NCBI GenBank assembly: GCA_014238155.1
Contig: JABABQ010000062.1
Coordinates: forward strand, 1 to 64,000
Direction: 5' to 3'
DNA length: 64,000 nucleotides
DNA from: Rhizobiaceae bacterium
Lineage (GTDB): Bacteria > Pseudomonadota > Alphaproteobacteria > Rhizobiales > Rhizobiaceae
Shown here: positions 8,333-15,634 of the stretch, piece by piece
Layout of the letters: every line of letters begins with the position of its first letter
How positions within the stretch are numbered: the stretch's first letter is position 1
Position numbers and translations under genes: made by a program
The notes under the pieces: generated by a model
Seen by the model: only the letters and a program-made list of their open reading frames with translations
Told to the model about the DNA's origin: nothing
Databases searched by the model: none

Positions 8333-8392
8333 AAAAAAACCTGCCAGGAGCACATTTCTTATGGAAGAAATGACGGGGTGTCCTGGCAGGTT
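8333..8392 (-). terminator. Intrinsic terminator on the minus strand
   Basis: Perfect 12-bp arms AACCTGCCAGGA / TCCTGGCAGGTT (8338-8349 and 8381-8392), a continued CAC/GTG stem after one bulged base, and an inner 7-bp stem ATTTCTT/AAGAAAT with a 4-base loop. Read on the minus strand the hairpin is followed at once by seven T residues (8333-8339 as A on the plus strand). It may end the ABC operon, a small RNA, or act as an attenuator ahead of the nitroreductase gene. Confidence 0.8.
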
Positions 8393-8450
8393 ACTCGGCA
8401 CACCATCGTGAGATGATTCCTACGTGCCGAATGGGGGATTCGCTTTTGCA
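8333..8450 (-). ncRNA. Candidate structured RNA (sRNA or 5' leader)
   Basis: Reading the minus strand, a first hairpin TCGGCAC/GTGCCGA (arms 8395-8401 and 8424-8430) contains an inner CATC/GATG stem with a four-base loop, which reads TCAC on the minus strand (GTGA, a GNRA form, on the plus strand). Two bases later the terminator hairpin begins. The 325-base gap 8301-8625 holds no protein gene, so the region fits an independent small RNA of roughly 100 nt or the leader of the nitroreductase gene. I see no convincing promoter and do not recognise an Rfam family. Confidence 0.5.
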
Positions 8451-8625
8451 GTGTCGGATCAGCGAAAAATCGATTGGTTTCTCCGTGAACCGGGTGGTGG
8501 TGCCAATATGGAGAATGAGGGCGATCAAGACTGTGCAAATGTGCACTCGTCGAGCCGAACAGTTTTAATTCAATGTTACCAATGAAATATGGGTAAAGGT
8601 TTGATGTGCAGAACCGGAAAGTCGG

Positions 8626-9708
8626 TTAATTCTTCAAAAGAACCGGGGCGTTTTTGGCAAATGTCACGCTGACTTTGGTGCCGGATTCCAACAGCGCGTC
8701 TACATCATCGGATGTGGCAAACAGATCACCGGCAACTGTCTTGATAGTCAGTTCCAGATGATTGCCAACATAAGTTACCCGTACAACCTCTCCGGCAAGA
8801 CTGTTGGCGGCCCCAGGATTGCCAACGACAATCCGGTTTGGACGCACGCCCAGCAACGCGGAGCCGACGTGGCTGTCCCGGGCGGGTAGTTTCAAACTGT
8901 ATCCTTCAATCTCGACCTGTGCCTCACCGCCTTCGATGGCGGCGATGCGACAATCAAGAATATTTGCCTCGCCGATAAAATCGGCAACGAAGCGATTGGC
9001 AGGGGCGTCATAGAGGTCACGAGGTGTGCCGTCCTGAGCGATGACGGCATTGTTCATCACGATAATCCGGTCTGAAACGGCCAATGCCTCTTCCTGATCG
9101 TGGGTGACATAGACCACCGTCAAGCCCAGATTCTGCTGGATTTCGCGAATCTCTTCACGCACCTGTCGGCGCAATTTGGCATCAAGATTGGACAGGGGTT
9201 CGTCAAACAGCAGGACCTGCGGTTCAAGCACCAGAGCCCGCGCCACAGCGACACGCTGCTGCTGGCCGCCAGACAATTCGCTTGGCAGACGGTCTCCGTA
9301 GCCTTCCAGCCCGACGAGATTCAAACCCGCAAGTGCACGGTCCTGAATTTCAGACTTCTTGAAACCGGAAAATTTCAATCCATAGGATACATTTTCCAGC
9401 ACTGACATGTGTGGAAACAGAGCGTAGGACTGGAACACCATCGACACGTCGCGGTCAGTAGCCGGCAGGTTGGTGACATCCATGTCGCCGATCATCACCT
9501 TACCATTTGTCGGCATTTCCAAACCGGCAATCATACGAAGCGTTGTGGTCTTGCCGCAGCCCGAGGGACCGAGCAGTGTGACCAGTGTGCCGGCTTCGAT
9601 ATTAATCGATACATCATCCACCGCTCGCACACCCGTTGTCGGATTGCCATAAACCTTGGAGACATTGTGGAACGATACTGACGCGGCTTTGCTGTTTTTG
9701 TTGAGCAT
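8626..9708 (-). CDS. ABC transporter ATP-binding protein, iron(III)/polyamine-type (FbpC/PotA family)
   Basis: A 360-residue ATPase: Walker A GPSGCGKTT, Q-loop region FQSYALFPHM, signature LSGGQQQRVAVARAL, Walker B VLLFDEPLSNLDAKLR and switch His in VYVTHDQEEA, then a C-terminal TOBE domain (from about residue 245) used for regulation in the FbpC/PotA/MalK group. It energises import by the double permease encoded 9 bases upstream. The ATG with AGGAAAG before it is preferred over the adjacent GTG. The three genes run binding protein, permease, ATPase on the minus strand. Confidence 0.92.
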   Translation of the reverse strand: MLNKNSKAASVSFHNVSKVYGNPTTGVRAVDDVSINIEAGTLVTLLGPSGCGKTTTLRMIAGLEMPTNGKVMIGDMDVTNLPATDRDVSMVFQSYALFPHMSVLENVSYGLKFSGFKKSEIQDRALAGLNLVGLEGYGDRLPSELSGGQQQRVAVARALVLEPQVLLFDEPLSNLDAKLRRQVREEIREIQQNLGLTVVYVTHDQEEALAVSDRIIVMNNAVIAQDGTPRDLYDAPANRFVADFIGEANILDCRIAAIEGGEAQVEIEGYSLKLPARDSHVGSALLGVRPNRIVVGNPGAANSLAGEVVRVTYVGNHLELTIKTVAGDLFATSDDVDALLESGTKVSVTFAKNAPVLLKN

Positions 9709-9717
9709 CACACTTTC

Positions 9718-11943
9718 CTAATTTTTCGATGACGGCCGACTGTGACGTCGGCCTATATTGGTACGCCCAACCAGCAGCTGGAGCAGTCCTACCGCCGCCA
9801 GCATGACGATGATCAGCGAAGTGGAATAGGCGATGGCGAGCCCGTAATCGTTGTTTTCCACCCGGCCGATAATGTAGCTTGTCGCCATGTTATATTCGGC
9901 GCTGACCAAAAAGATGACCGCTGAAATAGCTGTCATGGCCCGGACAAAGGAATAGACGAGGGCGGCTAGAATTGCCGGTTTCAATAATGGCAAAATGACA
10001 TTCAAGAAAGTTTGCCATGAATTCGCTCCAAGCGTGAGAGAGGATTCATCAAGACTCTTATCCAGTTGTGACATCGATGCGATACCGGCCCGCACACCCA
10101 CCGGCATGTTGCGAAAGATGAAACTGACAACCAAAATGACACCTGTGCCGGTGATTTCCAATGGCGGCACGTTGAAAGCCAGAATGTAGCTGACACCAAT
10201 TACCGTACCCGGAATGGCAAAGCTTAACATGGTGCCGAACTCGAAAGAATTTTTGCCGGCAAAGTTCTGGCGGGTCAGCAGATAGGCCGTGACCAGCCCA
10301 ACCGCAGCGGTCAGGGGTGCCGAAATGGCGGCAATTTGAAGGGTCGTCCAGAACGAATCCCAGGCAGAGCCGGTGTACTTCCTGACGCCTTCCTGAGTGA
10401 AATCGATAGAGAAGGCAGTGATATAGTGCTTGAATGTGAGATCGTTACGCACCCCCCACAATTCAACAAACGAGCCGTACACGATCATTGTGTAGATGGT
10501 GATCGTGAACACGGTCCAGATGCCGACAATGGCGTAAACCGGAATGGCCAAGCCTTTTGGCAGCAATGGATGCACGCCCGAATCACCTTTTCCGGTCATC
10601 GTCGTGTAGCTTTTCTTGCCCAGCCAGAAACGCTGTGCCCAAAATGCGCCAAGGGTGAATGCCAGCAATACCAGTGCCAGTACCGCGGCGCGGCCCTGAT
10701 CATACTGGGCTCCGACAATGGCGAAGAATATTTCGGTTGAAAGCACATCGAAATTACCGCCAAGCACAAGTGGGTTGCCGAAATCTGCCATGCTTTCGAT
10801 AAAGCCGAGCAGGAATGCATTGGCCAAACCGGGCCGCATCAGCGGCAATGAAACTGTGCGGAATGTCTCCCAGCGATTTGCCCGCAGGGTCTGCGCCGCT
10901 TCTTCCATGGATGGGCTGACCCCTTCCACCACCCCGATCAACACCAAAAATGCAATCGGTGTGAAGGCCAATATCTGGGCAATCAGCACGCCTGGCATGC
11001 CATAGACCCAACGAGTGGGGGCAATGCCAATTATGTCAGCTACAAAGCGGGTGACATTTCCAGACAGACCGAACAACAAGATGATCGCCAGCCCGATGAC
11101 GAAGGGTGGGGTGATAATCGGCAGCACCGTCAGCGCCCGCAATCCCCGTTTGAACCGGAAACCGGTACGCGTCACCACAAGGGCAAAAGCCAGACCCAAT
11201 ACCGTGGTAGTCATCCCGACCAATATTGCCAGCACCAGTGAATTCCAGGCTGCACCGCATCGCCCGCCCTGCAAACAGCCGAGACCCCAAAGGCGGCGGT
11301 CGGTAAATTTTTCGAAAAACACGCTGATCGAATAACTGTTGTCCTGGGTGACAAAAGCTGAAGTCAGCATGTTGAAGATTGGATAGAAGACGAAAATTGC
11401 GACAATGGTGATGACAAAGCCAATGGCGCCGACCACAAATATGTCCCCATTAACGGCGCCGCGCGCCGCAACGCCCTGGGTCAGTATGAATAAAAAGGCA
11501 CTGGCCACCAGCATCGCACCTGTGCCCATGCCGAATTGTCGGTCGCCGAGCGGACCGAACAGGTTTTCCTGCCAGCCAAAGTTCCAGCCACGAATACCGA
11601 TGGAAAAGCCCTGGGCGATAAGCCAGCCGAATCCCAACGCCCCGCAGATGATCAGAATCTTCGCATGAAGCGGGTCGGACCGCGGGCGGTTTAAGGCAAA
11701 TATCGGTCCGATCAGAAAGATCAGATGCGGCAGCAACCAACCTTTCTTGCCACTGATGCCCTGAAAGAATCCGGGGGCAACGTCATCATCAAGGGGATAG
11801 CCTTCAAACAGCCAGCCAAACGTGAAGACGCTGTCTTCCACGCCATACCAGGGAAGTATAAAAAAGCCCGCCCACCCGACAACCAGCCATAATAGCAGGG
11901 TCGGATGGGCGGAACCGGTTTTGGTTTCAGCAATTGCTTGCAA
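9718..11943 (-). CDS. ABC transporter permease, fused double-domain iron(III)-type (FbpB family) with extra N-terminal membrane region
   Basis: A 741-residue inner-membrane protein with two copies of the binding-protein-dependent permease domain; each has the EAA loop that contacts the ATPase (EEAAQTLRANRWETFRTVSLP at about 345 and DESSLTLGANSWQTFLNVILP at about 625). This is the FbpB/AfuB architecture. The usual fused permease is around 500-560 residues; here an additional N-terminal region of about 170 residues carries roughly four more hydrophobic segments before the first permease domain. The frame opens with a TTG 11 bases after the binding-protein stop; no ATG fits better. Confidence 0.88.
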   Translation of the reverse strand: MQAIAETKTGSAHPTLLLWLVVGWAGFFILPWYGVEDSVFTFGWLFEGYPLDDDVAPGFFQGISGKKGWLLPHLIFLIGPIFALNRPRSDPLHAKILIICGALGFGWLIAQGFSIGIRGWNFGWQENLFGPLGDRQFGMGTGAMLVASAFLFILTQGVAARGAVNGDIFVVGAIGFVITIVAIFVFYPIFNMLTSAFVTQDNSYSISVFFEKFTDRRLWGLGCLQGGRCGAAWNSLVLAILVGMTTTVLGLAFALVVTRTGFRFKRGLRALTVLPIITPPFVIGLAIILLFGLSGNVTRFVADIIGIAPTRWVYGMPGVLIAQILAFTPIAFLVLIGVVEGVSPSMEEAAQTLRANRWETFRTVSLPLMRPGLANAFLLGFIESMADFGNPLVLGGNFDVLSTEIFFAIVGAQYDQGRAAVLALVLLAFTLGAFWAQRFWLGKKSYTTMTGKGDSGVHPLLPKGLAIPVYAIVGIWTVFTITIYTMIVYGSFVELWGVRNDLTFKHYITAFSIDFTQEGVRKYTGSAWDSFWTTLQIAAISAPLTAAVGLVTAYLLTRQNFAGKNSFEFGTMLSFAIPGTVIGVSYILAFNVPPLEITGTGVILVVSFIFRNMPVGVRAGIASMSQLDKSLDESSLTLGANSWQTFLNVILPLLKPAILAALVYSFVRAMTAISAVIFLVSAEYNMATSYIIGRVENNDYGLAIAYSTSLIIVMLAAVGLLQLLVGRTNIGRRHSRPSSKN

Positions 11944-11954
11944 AGGAACGCAAC

Positions 11955-12980
11955 TTATTGAGGCAGTGTCGAGACCTCATCATCCCATTTTTTCAGCAGG
12001 CGCTTGCGCTCGGCACTGGAGCCATATTTCTTGAAGTCATAATCGATCAGTTTGATCGACGACAGATCCGGCGCTGACGGTGAAGTTTCCGCGCCTTTGT
12101 TGGAAGGTACCTGATAGGCCTTCACTTCAAGCGCCCGCGTTTGTGCGACAGCCGTGAGAGCCCAGTCGTAAAACTTTTTGGCTTCATCGAGATTTCGCGA
12201 ACCTTTGATGATTGACATCGAACCGATCTCATAGCCGGTGCCTTCGCATGGTGCGACCACCTTGATGGGGAAGCCCGAGACGGCCTGTTTCACAGCATCA
12301 TGCATGAACACGATACCAATGGTGTTCTCACCACGACCAGCTGCCTTGATCGGGGCGGAACCGGACTTGGTGTATTGGTTGATGTTCTTGTGCAGGGCCT
12401 TCATGAAGTCAAAGCCACCATCCTCTCCAAACAGCTGAACCATTGTGGCAAGCGTTGTATAGGCGGTGCCCGATGAATTCGGATTGGCCATCTGAACATG
12501 TCCCTTATATTCGGGCTTTGTCAGATCCTTCCAGCATTTTGGTTCTGGCAGATTGTTGGCCTTCAGCAGGTCGGCATTGTAACCATAGCCGAGAGCGCCG
12601 GAATAAATTCCAATCGTACGATCACCAGCAGACGTCGCCTGAGAAATCGCCCAGTCGTTCAACTCGCCTCGCATGCCGGTAACGTAGGGCTCGGTCAAGT
12701 CCTCTTCGGCGGCTTGCAGATGCGGATCACCGGTACCACCCCACCAGACATCGCCCTTCGGATTCGATGATTCTGCCTTGACCTGCGCAAAGGTTTCACC
12801 GGAGCTTTTACGTGTCATGTTGACGTCAATGCCGGTGGCTTCTTCAAAGCCGCGGGCCATCGACTGACACCAGTCTTCCTGTGCACTGCAGTAGAGCGTC
12901 AATTTCGCGGCACTGGCCATTGAAGTTGAAGCTGCGAGCACTGCGGCTGCCACCAATAGAGTTTTTTGAATGTTTTTCAT
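11955..12980 (-). CDS. ABC transporter periplasmic substrate-binding protein, iron(III)-type
   Basis: A 341-residue secreted protein with a clear Sec signal peptide (MKNIQKTL, hydrophobic core, cleavage after SMASA) and a type-2 periplasmic binding fold: LTLYCSAQEDWCQSMARGFE at the start and DVWWGGTGDPHL resemble FbpA/FutA-type binding proteins. Tyr residues late in the sequence (DYDFKKYG) could be metal ligands but I cannot verify. Iron(III) is the best guess from its fused permease partner; other anions are possible. The ATG with GGGAGAAAT upstream is chosen over an upstream in-frame start. A good sigma-70-type promoter lies just ahead. Confidence 0.87.
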   Translation of the reverse strand: MKNIQKTLLVAAAVLAASTSMASAAKLTLYCSAQEDWCQSMARGFEEATGIDVNMTRKSSGETFAQVKAESSNPKGDVWWGGTGDPHLQAAEEDLTEPYVTGMRGELNDWAISQATSAGDRTIGIYSGALGYGYNADLLKANNLPEPKCWKDLTKPEYKGHVQMANPNSSGTAYTTLATMVQLFGEDGGFDFMKALHKNINQYTKSGSAPIKAAGRGENTIGIVFMHDAVKQAVSGFPIKVVAPCEGTGYEIGSMSIIKGSRNLDEAKKFYDWALTAVAQTRALEVKAYQVPSNKGAETSPSAPDLSSIKLIDYDFKKYGSSAERKRLLKKWDDEVSTLPQ

Positions 12981-13028
12981 TTGAATTTCTCCCAAGTCCG
13001 GTTTCCCAACCATTGATCGTGAGGGTTT

Positions 13029-13057
13029 ATGACACGTTGAATCCGTGGCCCTGTCAA
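13029..13057 (-). promoter_or_regulatory. Sigma-70-type promoter for the ABC importer operon
   Basis: On the minus strand a perfect -35 TTGACA (13052-13057), 17-base spacer and a -10 TGTCAT (13029-13034, four of six matches) precede the binding-protein start by about 50 bases. I saw no clear Fur, Irr or RirA box overlapping it. Confidence 0.5.
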
Positions 13058-13080
13058 TGCGGCTGATGGAAAGAATTGCC

Positions 13081-13347
13081 CTAATGAGAAGATTTATAAC
13101 GGGATTCTTGCGGTTTGGGATAGTGGCTGGCGAGGCGATTTTCTTCTGCCAGCATGTAGTCGCGGGTGATCGGCAGGGTTTCCAAATTTTTGATCAGTTG
13201 CACACCTGCACCGGCCAAAAAGCCAGCGGGTTGATGCGATGACCAATTTGATACGCTTTGCAAAATGTTCTTTAATAATGCCGGCGATTTCGGTAACGGC
13301 AATGTGGCAATGCCCTTGCGCAAGACCAAAGCCGGTTTATCGGCCAT
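13081..13347 (-). CDS. Hypothetical protein
   Basis: An 88-residue open frame starting MADKPALVLRKG with a Leu/Pro-rich N-terminal part, a possible hydrophobic stretch around PAGFLAGAGVQLI, and a polar C-terminus (RDYMLAEENRLASHY). No family recognised and no good Shine-Dalgarno seen, but the composition is protein-like and no better frame covers the interval. It is divergent from the zinc-ribbon gene at 13376 and upstream of the ABC promoter. Confidence 0.4.
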   Translation of the reverse strand: MADKPALVLRKGIATLPLPKSPALLKNILQSVSNWSSHQPAGFLAGAGVQLIKNLETLPITRDYMLAEENRLASHYPKPQESRYKSSH

Positions 13348-13375
13348 CAACAATGGTGATGGAAGGTTTTAGAAA

Positions 13376-13570
13376 TTGGACTGGATCACCCAACACAATG
13401 ACAGCCTGACCCTGCGCGATTTGCTGGAGGGTGGTAATGAACTGATTTTTCAGTGCAGCCAGTGCGGGCGAAAGACACCGCTTGACCTGAAACAATTGGT
13501 GATCCGGCACGGAATTGAAACCCGCGTCGCCTATATCAAGCGCCACACGGATTGCTCTAATTGCAGCTAA
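13376..13570 (+). CDS. Small zinc-ribbon protein
   Basis: A 64-residue protein with two Cys pairs, CSQC and CSNC, about 33 residues apart, the arrangement of a small zinc ribbon; the spacer is basic and hydrophobic. The first available start is TTG with GGAAGG upstream. Its TAA stop overlaps the stop codon of the convergent membrane-protein gene (shared CTAA at 13567-13570). Function unknown; small proteins of this type can bind nucleic acid or other proteins. Confidence 0.55.
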   Translation: MDWITQHNDSLTLRDLLEGGNELIFQCSQCGRKTPLDLKQLVIRHGIETRVAYIKRHTDCSNCS

Positions 13571-14094
13571 GCGGCCTGTTTATCCGGTTTTGGGCCGCCG
13601 CCGCCGCCGCCGCCGTCGGCGTCGCCAAGGCTGCCGCCAACTGAATCGATGGCCCATTGTTTAATCTGGTTTTCCAACTCCTGATTGCGCTGGCGCAGGT
13701 GTTCGGCATCGTTGACAACTTTTTCGCGCTCTGCCTGCTGGATGGCTTCCAGTCGCTCCTTTAGTTGTTGATTTTCTTCTGCCAGCGATTCCCTATCCTG
13801 CCCGGAAAGGTCATCCATCTTTGTCTGCAAAGCGGTCAGCCTCGAATTCAGCTTGGCTTGAATTTCGGCAATTCTCTCATCGACACCCTCGTCTCCGACT
13901 TCTTCGCCGCCTTTGCTTTTAGCGCTTAGGAAAATCGGCACGATTGAAAGAATCGCAAACAAAACCACCGGTCCAATTGCCACCGGATAAATCATGTCTT
14001 TGAGCCCGAAATGGCCCACATCGTATGCGGCTGCAAACATTATTGTGGCCAGAATAACCGCCACGCATTGCAGGATCTTGAGAACGAGTGCCAT
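13567..14094 (-). CDS. Membrane protein with two helices, coiled coil and Gly-rich tail
   Basis: A 175-residue protein with two transmembrane helices (about residues 5-25 and 35-55), then a long charged coiled coil (about 65-145) rich in Glu, Gln and Lys heptads, and a tail DADGGGGGGGPKPDK. The predicted topology puts the coiled coil on one side of the inner membrane. I start at the ATG giving MALVLKILQ, with GGAG seven bases upstream, rather than the upstream in-frame start. No family is recognised. Confidence 0.65.
   Translation of the reverse strand: MALVLKILQCVAVILATIMFAAAYDVGHFGLKDMIYPVAIGPVVLFAILSIVPIFLSAKSKGGEEVGDEGVDERIAEIQAKLNSRLTALQTKMDDLSGQDRESLAEENQQLKERLEAIQQAEREKVVNDAEHLRQRNQELENQIKQWAIDSVGGSLGDADGGGGGGGPKPDKQAA
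13594..13614 (-). repeat. (GCC)7 trinucleotide repeat encoding Gly7
   Basis: Seven perfect GCC units on the plus strand read as seven GGC glycine codons in the minus-strand membrane protein. In-frame copy-number change would alter only the tail length. Confidence 0.95.
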
Positions 14095-14235
14095 GGGAGA
14101 ACTCCAGATGGACAGATTCAGTCGAATTTCCATCTATCTTACTCGCCCAGTCATGCCCGAAGCTTGCGTGACATGTTATCAATTCATTCCTGATTGCGTT
14201 TTAGACTTTCCGATATTTATCACAATCTTCATACT

Positions 14236-14286
14236 AGAGCCGTTCACGATTAAACAGAATGGTTCCATTTAATCGTGAACGGCTCT
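14236..14286. repeat. 51-bp palindromic repeat element
   Basis: Perfect 19-base arms AGAGCCGTTCACGATTAAA (14236-14254) and its reverse complement (14268-14286) flank 13 bases that themselves contain a GAA/TTC pairing. It sits between the membrane-protein gene and the cyclase gene. The size and symmetry resemble dispersed palindromic elements known in Rhizobiales genomes; I found no second copy in this window. No T-run follows either side, so it is not a standard terminator. Confidence 0.85.
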
Positions 14287-15084
14287 GATTCGCAGGAGGT
14301 GAGTTTCCTGCCCAGAAGGTTTGTCGATATCAGCGTCCCATTGGAGGCAGGTATCGTATCCGACCCACCGATGATGCTGCCGACTATTGATTATGTGGAT
14401 CACAAGATGTCTGCTGAAGGTATGGCTGCCTTTTTCCCAGGGCTGGATCCGGATCAATTGCCGGGTGGCGAAGGCTGGGCGGTCGAGTTTCTCAAGATCG
14501 CTACCCACAATGGTACCCATCTTGATGCACCCTATCACTTTCATTCGACGATGAATAATGGTGAGCGGGCCATCACCATTGATGAAGTGCCCCTGGAATG
14601 GTGTTTCAACCCCGGCGTCAAACTGGATTTCCGCCACTTTGATGACGGCTATGTGGTTACCGCTGCAGACGTGGAAGCTGAACTCCAACGTGTCGGGCAT
14701 GATCTGCAACCGCTGGATATTGTTGTGGTCAACACATCGGCGGGGGCTCATTACGGCAAAGACGATTATCTGTTGAAGGGCTGCGGCATGGGGCGCGAAG
14801 CCACCCTGTATCTGACTGAAAAAGGAGTGAGGGTGACCGGCACAGATGCCTGGTCATGGGACGCACCATTTGCGCATACCGCCCAGGAATTTTCCAGAAC
14901 TGGCGATCCTTCAATTATCTGGGAGGGCCATCGGGCCGGAATGGAGATCGGTTATTGCCACATCGAGAAACTTGGTCATCTGGAACAACTGCCAGCCAAC
15001 GGCTTTGAAATTTCCTGTTTTCCCTGGAATATCAAGGGAGCCTCGGCTGGATTCACCCGGGCAGTCGCAATCTTTCATGAGTAA
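14275..15084 (+). CDS. Cyclase-family protein (kynurenine-formamidase-like metal hydrolase)
   Basis: Up to 269 residues, of the cyclase/KynB family, which hydrolyse N-formylkynurenine or related amides and lactones with a divalent metal. The signature HNGTHLDAPYHF (HxGTHxDxPxH) is intact, RFVDISVPLE is the usual family N-terminus, and a later EGHRAGMEIGY and NIKGASAGFTRAV fit the C-terminal half. The longest frame starts at GTG 14275, inside the palindrome's right arm without a Shine-Dalgarno. AGGAGG at 14294-14299 is well placed for CTG 14308, and GTG 14299 is also in frame, so the real start is probably one of these. The biological substrate is open; no kynurenine genes are adjacent. Confidence 0.85.
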   Translation: MNGSDSQEVSFLPRRFVDISVPLEAGIVSDPPMMLPTIDYVDHKMSAEGMAAFFPGLDPDQLPGGEGWAVEFLKIATHNGTHLDAPYHFHSTMNNGERAITIDEVPLEWCFNPGVKLDFRHFDDGYVVTAADVEAELQRVGHDLQPLDIVVVNTSAGAHYGKDDYLLKGCGMGREATLYLTEKGVRVTGTDAWSWDAPFAHTAQEFSRTGDPSIIWEGHRAGMEIGYCHIEKLGHLEQLPANGFEISCFPWNIKGASAGFTRAVAIFHE

Positions 15085-15157
15085 ACGCGCATGATGGTTG
15101 GGTCGATGTCCGACAAGAACCACCGACCCGATATTGCTCCATAGAGTCTGACTGACT

Positions 15158-15490
15158 CTAACTTCCTGGCGGCGTATAACTGCCCACCAGACCACCGGCT
15201 TTCTTGGCAATGTCAACGAATTCTGCCGACGTCCAGGCACGAACCGTTTCGATATTCGACAGCGATCCGGAGGCGGCCACGGCCATTCCAAGAGCCACCG
15301 CATCCGAACCATCGTTCGTTTCCGAAACCAGCACAACGTCATTTGTTCCAGTTGTCATATAGATTGCGACAAGTTTGGCACCGGCCTTTTCCAACAGTCC
15401 GGATATGACATCTGCGCGGTCGGAGGGGTTCTCCACCATTCCTTGGACGCCGGATTGAGAATAGGAAGCATAGGTAATAAATAACGGCAT
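15158..15490 (-). CDS. GYD-domain protein
   Basis: A 110-residue protein beginning MPLFITYASYSQSG and containing EKAGAKLVAIYMTTGTNDVVLV, the pattern of GYD-domain proteins: small ferredoxin-like alpha/beta proteins whose biochemical role is unknown. Length matches the family. It lies alone, convergent with the cyclase gene and followed on the same strand by nothing close. Confidence 0.8.
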   Translation of the reverse strand: MPLFITYASYSQSGVQGMVENPSDRADVISGLLEKAGAKLVAIYMTTGTNDVVLVSETNDGSDAVALGMAVAASGSLSNIETVRAWTSAEFVDIAKKAGGLVGSYTPPGS

Positions 15491-15634
15491 AGACTTACTC
15501 TCCAGTTAGGCAATTTCATGAATTGAAATCGCGAGAACTGTGAAATCGTTGCATAAATTTGCATGGATAGTCGAATCTGACGTGGCCGGCTGTGGGTAAC
15601 TCGGTACTCCAACACGGCCCGGATTACACGGCAG

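Noticed and set aside
8333-8392. CRISPR repeat or insertion-sequence end
   Set aside because: The sequence is a single hairpin with a T-run and no direct-repeat spacing; a terminator explains it better.
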